This document shows positions 35,596 through 52,381 of a stretch of 64,000 nucleotides of DNA, piece after piece (position 1 is the stretch's first letter; each line of letters begins with the position of its first letter). Both the position numbers and the translations under genes were made by a program. The DNA is from Diprion similis (taxonomy: Eukaryota; Arthropoda; Insecta; Hymenoptera; Diprionidae): contig NC_060105.1 in assembly GCF_021155765.1 (NCBI RefSeq), positions 9,271,001 to 9,335,000 on the forward strand. The letters run 5' to 3'. A model generated the notes under the pieces. The model worked only from the letters and a program-made list of their open reading frames with translations. It was not told where the DNA came from and ran no database searches.

Positions 35596-38195
35596 TGTGA
35601 AGCATATGAACATTTGTCAAGACCTATTGGCTTCTCGTATCTGTATCAAGAACCGATTTGAGACGATAAACTTTGACGTAGTAAATTGGAAGATTTTCAT
35701 AATCTACCTGCATTCATCAAAAGCTGTTCGATGTGTACTTGTTACGTTCGCCGTGTTCACTTTTCATAAGTTAATGTAATTCAATCAAAAATGACGATGA
35801 TGTAGGAGAAGAAAATACATATTCCACATAATTATAAGTATGCATGTATTTATCGAACTAAAAGAATGGTTCTTTCTCGTTACGCTAGGTAATGTTGAAA
35901 ATAAAAACTATACTTGTAATTGAAATTTTTTAAGGTGTGAGACGTAACTTGTGGAAGTAAAGAATAGAACCTCGGTAATCAACGTATGGATAAGCAGTTT
36001 TGATCTGAACTCGTCGTCCAATGTCATGCACTGCGACAATTCTCCGTCCTTGCCAACATCCGTGATTCCAACTTTTGTTTTCTCCCAACCATGTTTATCA
36101 TTCACTGTCGCTTCACAGTTTTTGGCAAACAAGATGCAATAATTCGCTTTCAAAACCATCTACAAATTCCAAATTTAAACCAGTCACGAGTTCGAGAGAA
36201 ACAGAGTTTGTACAGAGATTGCAGGCTGCATGCGTTCAACCTCATTGTCAAATATTATCAATAGAAACAACTATACTGCAATTGATTATTTTTTTCCCAG
36301 CCGAGCTGGTGTTATCTTGTACGATACGTCTGAAGAATACATCCTATCTCCAAAACAAGCTTGTGATAAAATGTACATGGTCAAGGTCTAATTGAGTGAG
36401 ACGTTAAACCTAAAATCAGAATGAAATCAAAATAATCTTTTCAGAGTTATGAAGTGTCAAAGATGATGACAAACTTCTATTTCCATATTTATCGCGAAAC
36501 GCTGATCCCTAGACCAAGATTCCAGCTAAACCAAATTATGAATCGACTTGGAGTTTGAAAAGTTGGTAAAACCACAAAAATCTCGACCTCTACTGATTTT
36601 GGGAAAAATACTAATGCAAGTAAAAAAGTTATCGGATTTTTTTATAAACAGGAATCGATCGTGATTTGAAGCCAATGAGTGGTCACAAATTCTTGAATTG
36701 TGGAAAATCTTGGAGAATTCATTCAGATGTAACCCTGAGCTCGCTCGACTGTGAAAGATTCGTTGATGCCATACCGACGAAACCCCAAAAATTCAAGCCC
36801 AACAAATATCGGCGTGCAGTATAAACAACAAGTCATTTGTCGCGGTTACGTGATTTGCACATGGATCCGAAGAAAAAACAAAGAATTTTCACTTTCATAG
36901 TAAAGATTTTCAAGATGACAAGACAAGTCAAGTGGGTTTCCCAATTCAGTAAGCGGATATTACAAATTCATCTTTCGTAATCAATCGAATCTGTTATCGA
37001 AATGAATTGATTTTGGAAATGAATTTGCTACGAAGACTTTTGAAAAATATTTCGGATCATCAGAATCTTTGAAGAAATTCGTAATTCTACCTGGATCAAC
37101 AGTTTGTTATTATAATACATGATGGCTTGAAGCTAGTGCATCAATACTGTATTGGGCATACAAAAAGATGCAGAGTTTATCAGAAGCACATCAGTGTAAA
37201 CGTATTGATCAGAAAACTGAAAGAAAAAACCTCAATCCGCATTTTTCTGTGTCATATAAAAATAAAACCTTTCAAGAGTAATCGGGATACGATTCACCTA
37301 ATTTAATACCTTTTCAGCAAACGTTACCAGATGCCTCTATATGGAACAGTTTCATCAAAAATGATCTGAAATGATGTTTTGTACTCAAGTTTAAATTTTT
37401 ATCAGTCATTTAAATTGTAATTAACGTCCAAATATTCCACACACTTGTGGACCTCTTAATCATGTAGTATCTACAGAACGCTGTCTAACCGCAAATCAAG
37501 TGCAGTGATTTTAGTCAGTAGCTAAAATTTGGAGTGATTCCGTACACATTCTCAAAATTTGGGATATCTTTTATATGGACATCAATTATTTATTAGTCTG
37601 AGACTCAAATTTTATGACGATTTTGTTTGCGTGATGGTAATGATGTTGACAAAGCGTTTTTAGAAAATTTTATGCAATACCGTCGCAAATGAAGGTACAA
37701 GAATCGTGGAGATCACGTCTAGACATGGATAACAAGATGGTATATTACAAAATTAATTTTATCAGCAAATCAAACAATCCAGATTTGGTTTTGATGAATT
37801 TTGATATTTACTAACTAAATCTTACAATAGTTCCATAAATGCCAATTACAGTTAGAGAGGAACTTGAAAACGATGTGATCAAAGTATCAAATCCAAATAA
37901 TTGAAGCAAAACACAATTGATATTGTAATAATACTTGTCCCTTTTTCGAATGTCACATTTGCAATCCGTTACACGTCCTGTGATTGACAAAAATGTAGTT
38001 AAACAAATACTTACAATATGAAACGAATGCAGCATTGATTTGAAATAGTTTACTAGGTAAAATCGTGAGATTCGAATTCGTGATTCATTTTGGTAGTAAG
38101 GAGAGTGTATACAGTACTTGGCACGACTCGTTTGATTGAATAACGTAGACTGTGGGGGACAAGTTTCTCAACTCGATTTTCTGCCAAACAGAGAA
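35596..38195. other. A-to-B spacer, second full copy
   Basis: Collinear with 29424-31560 after the first gene: both start with TGTGAAGCATATGAACATTTGTCAAGAC and carry AATAAA about 300 bases past the stop. No gene of its own is supported. Small open frames here (for example 36075-36395) follow sequence that also exists in the first spacer without a matching frame. Confidence 0.6.
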
Positions 38196-38375
38196 TAGAT
38201 ACTTGACGTATATTTCTCGACATTTGTAATATTTTTCCCACGTATTGGAATATAAACAAACATTCAATTGTTTGTTGATGCAAGTCTCACGTCTGTAGAC
38301 TTTATCTTTGTCATTTGCAAATGCACTTGGTGAAATATAATGCACACAACATTGTGATAAGAGGATGTATATAAG
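38196..38375 (+). promoter_or_regulatory. B-type EcKL promoter block, copy 3
   Basis: Third copy of the 180-base block: TTGACGTATATTTCT on the left, AATATTTTTCCCACG, TTTATCTTTGTCATTTGC, GATAAG at 38356, TATATAAG at 38368-38375. A likely start is near 38400 in TCATAT. Spacing between GATAAG and TATA is 12 bases, as in the other two. Confidence 0.6.
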
Positions 38376-38422
38376 ATGGTGCATATCCGCTCCATGATCA
38401 TATCAAGTAATTGTGCCATTGT

Positions 38423-38461
38423 ATGTCTCACCATGCAGCCAACGCTAACAAAAGTAAGTGA
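38423..38461 (+). other. Short upstream ORF overlapping the fourth EcKL start
   Basis: Twelve codons (MSHHAANANKSK) ending in TGA, out of frame with and overlapping the main ATG at 38433. It is the counterpart of 34278-34316. Whether it is translated is unknown. Confidence 0.4.
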
Positions 38462-39743
38462 CGTTCCAGCGACTATGGAATCCGAAACTGAATCGCCGCT
38501 TCTGACTGAGGAAGAGGTGCTGAGTATACTGTCGAAAAAACTCTCCCAAAAGTTTGATCTGGTCGAGTACAATCTCCGTCCATTGAACTCAACCAACGGC
38601 TTCCTCGGACTCTATTACGGACTCACCACGCTCGTGAAAATCGACGGAGCCACCAAGGAGCACAAGTTTTTTATGAAAGCTCAGCCGTCGAAGCGAAGTC
38701 CTCAGTTCGATCTGCTGGTGGCGGCAAAGGGGTCGGAAAAAGAATCCGCGATGTACACCGAAATCATACCGCGCATGGGAAACGGGAAGAGCTGCTCCGG
38801 TTGGTCGGCCGAGTGTTATTTGACCAAGGAAAACGTTCTTGTGCTCGACGACCTGTTCGCCCAGGGTTACGTTACGACGGACAAGTACGTGCCGTTCGAC
38901 CACAACCACTGCCTGGTTGTCCTTAGATCCTTGGCCCGATTCCACGCTGGGTCTTTCATAATCGACGAGAAGCTCAAGTCGAAGGACACGAGTCTGTTCG
39001 AGGTCTACGGCGACATATTGGGCGAGTCGTTGTACAACGACAGCGGAATATCAACGCGAATGCTGAGTTCGTGCATCCTGGGAACAATGTCATTGATCGA
39101 TCTTCTACAGGAAGAGTTGAGCGAGTCGGAAAGGGCCGAATTCAAGGAACGCGTTAGGCCGTGGGGCGAGAACAAGGAGGAACTTTTGAACCCTTCGAAA
39201 AAGTACAGAAATGTGATTTGCCACCGTGATTTATGGGCCAATAACCTGATGCTTAAGTACGACGCTTCGGGTAAGCCGGAGCACTGCTGCCTGATTGACT
39301 TACAAGTCCTTCGTTACAATCCACCGGCGACCGACTGTGTCTTCCTTCTATATTTGACTACCGACAGAGAGACGAGGGAAAAACACGGGGAATCGCTTTT
39401 GCGAATGTACTACGAAACCTTGGATAAGGAATTGACGAACGCTGGGCTCGATTCGAGACGCTGTCTCGACTGGCCGACCTTCCGGAAAAGCTGCGACGAC
39501 ACAAGGTCTTTGGCTATGGTCTATGCGTTTATGAATTTACCCGTGATGCTACTTCATCCTGACATGATTAAAAAACAATTCAATGACTCGCCGGAGCTGC
39601 TGAATGAGAGTTTATACAACGACCGATCTTCCGTGGTGTGCAATCAATTTTTCAATGTCAAACAATACCGGGAACGAATGACCGAAGTTTTACTCGAGGC
39701 TTACGAATTTTTACCACGCTATGCAGAAAGCATCAAACCGTAG
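38433..39743 (+). CDS. Ecdysteroid-kinase-like protein, B type, copy 2
   Basis: Single-exon, 436-residue EcKL, the close partner of the second gene. Motifs: FFMK lysine 82, VLVLDDL hinge, CHRDLWANN with HRD at 264-266, IDLQ with Asp289, and the C-terminal NESLYNDRSSVVC. It keeps the usual ANN in the catalytic loop, unlike the second gene. One local change is LQVLRYNPP where the A type has LQFARYSPP. The frame is open from 38376, but the TATA box ends at 38375, so the first usable ATG in this frame is 38433. AATAAA at 39919-39924 lies about 180 bases after the stop. Likely an active small-molecule kinase; substrate unknown. Confidence 0.92.
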   Translation: MQPTLTKVSDVPATMESETESPLLTEEEVLSILSKKLSQKFDLVEYNLRPLNSTNGFLGLYYGLTTLVKIDGATKEHKFFMKAQPSKRSPQFDLLVAAKGSEKESAMYTEIIPRMGNGKSCSGWSAECYLTKENVLVLDDLFAQGYVTTDKYVPFDHNHCLVVLRSLARFHAGSFIIDEKLKSKDTSLFEVYGDILGESLYNDSGISTRMLSSCILGTMSLIDLLQEELSESERAEFKERVRPWGENKEELLNPSKKYRNVICHRDLWANNLMLKYDASGKPEHCCLIDLQVLRYNPPATDCVFLLYLTTDRETREKHGESLLRMYYETLDKELTNAGLDSRRCLDWPTFRKSCDDTRSLAMVYAFMNLPVMLLHPDMIKKQFNDSPELLNESLYNDRSSVVCNQFFNVKQYRERMTEVLLEAYEFLPRYAESIKP

Positions 39744-40840
39744 CGTCAATAGTTTTGACCTGCGTCCGTATTAGATAATTTTTTTTATGCATCAACCATG
39801 AATTGCAGCATCTTAGTGCTACCGTTTCTTGTTGCTTTTTGTTTCTACACTATCAAACAAAGTTTGGTAAATTCATCACGTGGTATTCTACTCGATCGGA
39901 TTAAATGTTCACTGGAACAATAAACATTTATGAATATACATATGGATATGAATAAGTACTACTAATAAATTGTACTAGTCATAGTAAGTACAATAATAAT
40001 GATAACAGTATAAACATCTGTGTCTACAGTATATGCCCCGAATGGAATAAATAGTTATATTTTCTTCGAATACATGTTCGCTGACAAAACAAATCTACGG
40101 TCCTGTATTAGCAAGATACATAGTTACTAATGTTTAATTCTGTATTCTCAATCTGCTTTCGTATAGAATGCACGTTCTTAAATTGTTGTAACCAAAAAGC
40201 TATTACAATTTGTTCTGTGCAGTGCAATATACTGAATACAAAAAAATCAGAAGTTTCATTTGTTGATACTGTTTATTGGGGGACCAATAACCGAGATTAT
40301 TATCGAACGATCTTCATAATTCAGCCACAAATCATGAGACAAACATCTACTTATGGTAATCGATTTCAACGGTGATCCAAGTCTCACGATTATAAAAATC
40401 ATGTCTACCGTTTTCACGCCTGCATCATTCGGCGTAAATGCCCTAAATCACACGATCAGAAACTGCATTCAAAATGCAAAACGCGTATAAACAAACCAAT
40501 AACAATGGCCAATTTCAGCTTTTGGAAGGACAAAAAAATTTTCAACTCCATATAGATTCATCCTGTTAGTGACAGACCTAGCAGCCGAGTACCACAAGTA
40601 CTTGAATTTTCATGAGAATTAGCTACCGGTCTCAACCGTTTGTCCAAACTGTGGTGCTATAGTGCACACTTCTTACTTTTTTTACACATTACCGGGATAA
40701 GATCGCGTTAGACATCGGATTATAACAAAATTATCACGTGAAATAATAATGGACTGTGGCATCGGCCGATTACAAAATTACAAGTCATAAAATACTAGTT
40801 TTAGCTATTGTTTTCCGTTTATGTATTGACATGCCTTGCC
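39744..40840. other. Spacer between the fourth EcKL and the decayed copy
   Basis: No gene supported. The 3' UTR of the fourth gene ends near 39940. The rest is AT-rich with one 81-codon frame without motifs. Confidence 0.5.
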
Positions 40841-40844
40841 AGCA

Positions 40845-41490
40845 AATCCACTGTGCAAAGTTCTACTCAAGGCGAAAAAAACCGAATTCAAAAAACGTAT
40901 TTCGGCTTGGTGTGAGAATATGAGGGATGTTCCGAAGCCCTCGGAAAATAACAGGAACGTAATTTACCACCATGACTCGTGGGTCAAGAATTTGAGCTTC
41001 AAGCACGCGGTTTCAGGGAGGCTAGAGGCGTACGTGTTGCTTAATAGATTTACAGCTCGTGCGTTATAATTCGCCGACAAGCAACTGCGTGTTTGTTTTT
41101 CTCTTGACCACTGACGGCTAGACAAGGTGGATCAAGATGGGGAACATTCTTGCGCATTCACTGGTGAAATTTGGGGTGAGAATCGATGAATTCGCCTGAT
41201 CTTACGCGCAGGACTGCAACCTCGAGTGATACGTGTTTTTAGGAGCTGCAAGGATGCCAAACTTTTTTTTATACCTTCGTGAATTTTCTTACATATTAAA
41301 ATGGTACCGCATTGATCTATCTGGAGAAAAAAATCACCTGGTCACTGGAGTTTCTCGAAGATACTTTATGCAATGACGGATGATCGGCTGTGATGTGCGA
41401 TCTATTTTTCAACGTTCAACCCTCCTGGCAGTGAATAACTGAACCTCTGTTGGAGGCTGAAGAATTATTATCAAACTATGCGGATGTAAA
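40845..41490 (+). pseudogene. Decayed EcKL gene (3' two thirds)
   Basis: Recognisable in pieces. EFKKRISAWCENM then NRNVIYHHDSWVKN match EFKERVRPWCENV and YRNVICHRDLWANN of the intact genes, with the catalytic HRD changed to HHD and the catalytic Asn still present. After a stop at about 41067, shifted frames still show TTDG (compare TTDRET), and further on counterparts of SPELLNESLYND and of ITEVLLEAYEFLP (ITEPLLEAEELLSNY). Stops and frameshifts separate the pieces. The N-terminal third is not found. No functional protein is expected. Confidence 0.85.
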
Positions 41491-41499
41491 TCACGTTGA

Positions 41500-46780
<5,281 letters not shown>

Positions 46781-46790
46781 TTACTCTAGA

Positions 46791-47209
46791 TTGGGAGAGG
46801 GTTGATTCTACAGAAATCCGTTCTACAGAGTGAATTTTCAACAGAATATGTTATACAGATCAGAAATTATCCTGCACGATTCATTCTACAGAAGAATTGT
46901 TCTAGAGAAGATTTTTCGATAGAATAGTTTTCTAGTTTTACATAAAAATTCACAATAAATTCAAGTTACATTAAATTAAATTAAATCAAAATGTGAGAAA
47001 TTGACGACTAAATTTATGCTTTTAATGATTTAGCAGAAACATATTCTACAAAAAAATCTTTTGTAGAACAATTCTCATGTAGAATAAATCATGCAGTATA
47101 ATTTTTGACGCGAATTTCAAGTTCTTTCCTGTAAAAAACATTCATTTACAAATGAGTCTGTAGAACATTCGCTCTATAGAACTGATTTCTGTGGAATCGA
47201 ACCTCACTC
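46791..47209. mobile_element. Short non-autonomous element with degenerate inverted ends
   Basis: Both flanks carry CTCTAGA (46784-46790 and 47210-47216), as expected for a target-site duplication. The left end reads GAGGGTTGATTCTACAGAAA and the right end, reversed, reads GAGGTTCGATTCCACAGAAA. Similarity continues for about 50 bases (around 80 percent by eye). Inside, variants of TTCTACAGA recur on both strands. No coding capacity. A 7-8 base duplication would suit a hAT-like or similar element, but the superfamily is not settled. Confidence 0.65.
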
Positions 47210-47216
47210 CTCTAGA

Positions 47217-50200
47217 CTTTATACGTCTCATATCACATATGGTATAAAAAATTTGGTTCAAATGCTCGGCCTTGTGCCCAAATTTTCGTCTAAAATATTC
47301 ATCACAGTGAAACGTAGACTCCCAGCCCCTTAAAGTGAAAATCTTCAAAAGCTGTTATCGTTTAACTTACGTTTATCCCGTAACGATTTGTAACTATTTC
47401 AGAGTTAAAAATCACCTCGAACGATTTTGTAGAAATGGTTTTAAGATTTTTACTCAGCGAATAAAGGATCCAGCAATGATGGTTGTATATAAGAAAATTA
47501 AGGGAAAAAAGTTGAGCTTCTCTTTTCGTTCATATCTCAATCGTTTCTATCAGGTATAATGAATATTTTTCAAATTTGTGAATAAAAATCCTCGGCATTT
47601 CAATCCACCGAGCAAGTGCGATACAACGACAACGCATTTCTGCACGGCCACCTTGGTTGATTGTGAGATAATTAAAAGGAACAAACGAGTTTGGCCAGTG
47701 GTAAACGATAAAAATGGTTGGTCGTTATGGGAAGTACTAGCGCTTAAATTTGAATCAGGGAATTAGGAGTAATTAGCTGGCGCAATTAAACTTAACAGAC
47801 CCAGGATGATTAGCCACGACGAATAAAAACCTCCCCTTTGACCTCGTGCCTCGATCCGTTTCGCAAATAAGCTTTGCTCCGTTGCTCTTAAATTTGTAGT
47901 ATACAAACTCACCCCTTGCCGAATATCAGGGTGTCCATGATCTCCGAGTTATTAGAGTTAAAGAGGAGGAAAAATAACGGATTTTTATCGTACCACTAAA
48001 CCTCATCGCCCCTCAATTAACCCTCATATTTGGCACATAATATTCAATGACAATTATCATGCCGTCGCATTTTGCGGTGAATCAGAAACCGCGAGGGCTC
48101 ATTCACCCGTGTTGATCGTAGCGTTTACCCTGTTTGAGTTGAAGTTTGCATGCCAACACCGGTACATGCGAACATACGTGCCATTAGACTGCAGGGGACG
48201 CGGCCTTGCTCATTATTTTAGCTCAGTTTCTCGGCAGCAATTAGCGTTGACTAGAACACCAGATGACGGTTTGGAATCGGTGATGATAATTCGAGAATCG
48301 CGCGATGACCGAGGGAAAAATGTGTTGAACTGGAAACTTGGGCATTTCAGGATCATTTAATTTCTCCAAAAAAATGTGCATTTGCATTTACTCATGAGTT
48401 TCGATTATCGTATCGAAATTGGTAACGTTATAATATCGTAACGATTCCAGCCGAGGAAAAAGCGTTATTTCACGATTTTTAGAATTATCTGAAACTCATT
48501 GAACCGTAACAAAAAAATTCGTTCATTAAAATCATTGCAAGACTAAGAAAATACTGGTTTGTTCGCCAATATTTATTCACGACAACGTTACTACCTTCAA
48601 CTTCAACCTCTATAGTTATAAAGTAGCGTCTAAATTCGATCGAACCATCCCCCCTACTCGAAAAAGTATTTTTGAATACCTCTGCAGGGGACCTTAAAGG
48701 ACTTTTTGACCCACGACATTCGTACATACCTTCGCACTTTGGTATGCAGCCAATGTGCCCAGCGACACGTCACACTCCGCATATGCATTTCAGTGCAAAT
48801 ACGCGCCAAGCAAAAAATGCACGGGGGGTTAAAACGTGTCTGAAATTCTCGGCTCTCCATATTTTGCGCATATATACTCGGCGTATACCTCATGCAATAC
48901 GTACCTTATACCTTATACTCCTTATAAACGACGTGGCTTTGGGGCACCAGATGCGGAGATACAGGGATGTTCCTAATTCAAACTTACCCTCCTGCACTAG
49001 TTCAGCGATAATAGATCCAGCTAGACTACGAATAGCTGCGCCCCATATGACTAGGAATATCTCACCTATCCGCACTCAACTTTGCGGAACTTGAACTTAT
49101 GTAATACTCGTTCTGCCTTGTGGAGCTTTTTACTTGCAACGGAAGTTCCGGCTGGCAACTGCGAGACTTGTTTGAACATTTGCTTTAATTTGGATATTTG
49201 GATTTGGACTCCAAAATGGATTCCGGAGATTCTCAAGTCTTTCTTCGAGGTTTTTTTGATTCAACTGATGAAACACAACACTAGAGCTAGATTGTAAGAT
49301 TTATTTCTCAATAGGCAAAGTTTTTTCCAATTTCCGCCGTAAAGTATCGACGAAAAATTCTAAAAAGATTGAATTTTGTTTGTCTTTTCATGCGTCTTAA
49401 AGTAGATCTGTTCTTAGTGAAACAGTTACATCAATTTTCGAATAATTCTATTTCATAAAAAAAATTGCGAAGGGTAGTTTTTCCGCGAAGAATTATATAC
49501 CTGTATTCAAATGATATCGGCAAAAAGTTGAAGGAATTTAGAAAGCATAGTAAACTCCCGGTACCCTGGAATTCGAAGTATTGTTTGCATTCCAAGTATA
49601 TTGTTTTTCCGACTGTACCTAACTGTGGATTCCCACCGAGGTTCTTGGAAGGTGGAAGGTCAGGAATTACTTGTAAGTGAAATGAGATTTCTCAACTTAC
49701 CACGATCAGTAGACCTACGGTTCCATGGACGAGGTTCTCAGGGCATACTTGTTCGATCTTGAGGCATCTCAGCAATTTCCAGACGCTTCCACGTGCCGTA
49801 TATTCAATTCATTGTAATTGGTTAGTTCGCGGCAATTAGCGAGGTGATTCCCAGGAATTCCCTCGCCTTCGTCAGTGCTTCATAAATGGCTATAATATAC
49901 CCGCACTTATTCCTACCTTCAACACCGTCATTATCACTTCAGGAGAGCACTTGGCCTCTCGCTCAACATAACGGCTCGTCATTCGCTTCATACATGTCAT
50001 CTCACACACTCTTCTACACGACAACCTTCACTCTACTCACCTCCATACTTAACGAGCAACCTTTTCTCATCGAAAAATGCAGTTGAATTTTCCGAACGAA
50101 TTTTAAACTCCAATTATATGCTGGGAAGTGATCGAATTTTTTGTTTTCAATGGAGTCCGAAGTTCGTTTAGAAGAATTGATAAAAATTTGATATGAATTC

Positions 50201-51887
50201 AGCTATGCAGAGCTTTTTAATCGCTTCTTGTACTTCAACGCTATGCATTCACATGTGGTCAAATAGATATGGATATGACTATAAATAGATAAATAAATGG
50301 TCAAGGGACCATAAGTTTCAACCTTTGATGCTGTCTTGGTATCGACGTTTGGGGCAGTGAAATCTGCTTCCGTGTTGAGAAGTTTGTGATCTGATTATCT
50401 GCAACTCGACTTATGTTTACGACTTCTTGAGGCGAGATTCGGTGAAATGGTGGTGGTGGTGTTTTAATCACTGCCTCTCTGATTAAATCATGTAACCCTA
50501 AAACTGAAATTGGGTTCATACATAGGAAGTTGCGCAGACAGATGCTCTTTGATGAGAAAACCCTGGACTCGATTCCAGGAATCAAACGACGACCAATTCA
50601 CGTGAGTGATATCCTCGTCCTTTAATCAGTTGCCAATAGGTAGCGTCGTGCGAAAAGAGGCCTGCAATCTCGTTTGGCGAGAAGTCGTGGCATGCTTTGA
50701 TGGTTCTAGGATGATACTCTTGGTTCGTTGGAACCTGACCGTCGATAAGCGGGTTTCATCGCTCGGTGGATTCTTCATCGATCGTGAAATTTCCTCGAAC
50801 ATTGCAGAATCGAGACCGATCGCAACGTCATGAAAAATGTATGTAACCTACATCGAAATTGAACTGTATTAGGTACATGCAGTGAACGACTTGAAGTCGA
50901 TCGCAAAATTCTTGAGCCACAAAATAAACGACTTACATTAAGTTGAAAATACCGAGTCCCATTAACAATAAGACCTTGATCCTTTGATCAAGCATGCGAC
51001 AGTTGGGAGCGGTCGAAAACTTTGAGTGTCTCGCGAGAATCCTTTAACACAAGTGTTAATTGCGAAATTAAGGAGACAAATTTCATCCCCATCTTCTACC
51101 CATACACGTACAGACTAATGTTGCAGCTACGAAACGACGTGACGTCGAGTAAAATTAGCATGAAGTACAGGCTGTTCTCCAGCAGCTTTTCCCCCAACGC
51201 TGGGTTGGAACTGTACCGAAAATACGACGATTTAGAAAGTGTTTTAAATGTTTTATTGTCCCACCTTTGACATTTTTTTTTTTTTTAAATCTTTTTCTCC
51301 CAATTTTATACGCGCGAAAATCAATGAAGGGTGTGAATTTCCGGCTATACTGAAATAGGGTAGTTTTGAGGTCAGTTTTTTTTTTTTTTTTTTTCTTTTT
51401 ACCGGTGGATCGCTGTCAATGGGGGAAAAATTTATACTCACGCGGTTCAATTTCAACTGGCAACTCTGTTTGCTTCTTGTGCGTGTGTGTGTGTGTGGGT
51501 GGCGAGTCGAATCCCCCCCTTAAAGGATACACCAACAATGGGTATAGATTCTGATTTATTCAGTGACCCGAATAGGGCAGTCGCCTTGCTGCAGAGAAAT
51601 TTATCACACAATTGTTGAAAAGGACTTTTTAGAGGTCAAGGTAGTTTTCGAGAGTGGACGGCAGCCTTGCCTCTCTCGGTTGTCGAGACGGTGTTATTAC
51701 AGTTGAGAAACTTTTCCGACATTCTTCTTCGGCTTGGAATTTCACATTCTCTTCGGTGGGTTACAATTTCAATGATATACCTACTTTTCACGCATACGAG
51801 TAGATCTCTCATGCGTCTAACGACTTGACACTTCGCATGTTAATCTTGTTTGTGTTGTACTAGCTGTGAATATTGTTCAACTGATTT
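47217..51887. other. Gene-poor stretch
   Basis: No gene supported. A 140-codon frame at 48672-49094 overlaps an antisense frame and shows no motif. Short T runs (about 51272-51288 and 51376-51394) and a small GT run near 51482-51498 are present. Confidence 0.45.
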
Positions 51888-52381
51888 TTAACCCTTACGC
51901 TGCACACTTTTTTTGTATGACATTAGTGTGATATTGGGGTCGCTGAAGAAACCACATCAAAAATCACGGTGAACGAACGGAGATATCGATTCAGATAGCT
52001 TGAAAAAATTCTGGGATACTCTTTAACTATTTGAATATTGAAAAAATATTCATAAAACAATAAAACACCGGGAAATAAATTATTCTATTAAAAAATCTGT
52101 AACTCATTGAATTTTTAATTTTTTGAGCTAAAAATTGACTGATTAACTCTCAAGGCACTGATACTTGAAGGTAAAAAATGTGCAGATACTGAGCGATGAA
52201 AAAAGGTATTTATTTGCTTGAGTGAAGTTAAATTTTTGGAAAAAGAATGAATTAACGAATTTTATTATATTTTATAACTTATCTTGGAACAAATAAAATT
52301 ATTTTTCATGTTTTTTATACGGAATTTACGGTGAAGAAGCTGTGGGGTCATTTTGACCCCGGCGTGCAGTGTAACGGTTAA
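51888..52381. mobile_element. piggyBac-like miniature element with TTAA ends
   Basis: Begins TTAACCCTTACGCTGCACA and its right end, reversed, reads TTAACCGTTACACTGCACG, so the ends are inverted repeats bounded by TTAA (51888-51891 and 52378-52381). Near the right end, GGGGTCATTTTGACCCC (52344-52360) is a sub-terminal palindrome of the kind seen in piggyBac-like elements. The left side has a partial GGGGTC counterpart near 51937. At 494 bases with no transposase, it would depend on another element. Confidence 0.8.

Noticed and set aside
47192-47203. tRNA B-box-like word (GGTTCGATTCC on the - strand)
   Set aside because: It is part of the inverted end of the element at 46791-47209. No A box or cloverleaf fits.
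48672-49094. 140-codon + strand frame
   Set aside because: No recognisable domain and competing antisense frames. The composition looks like chance in a less AT-rich patch.
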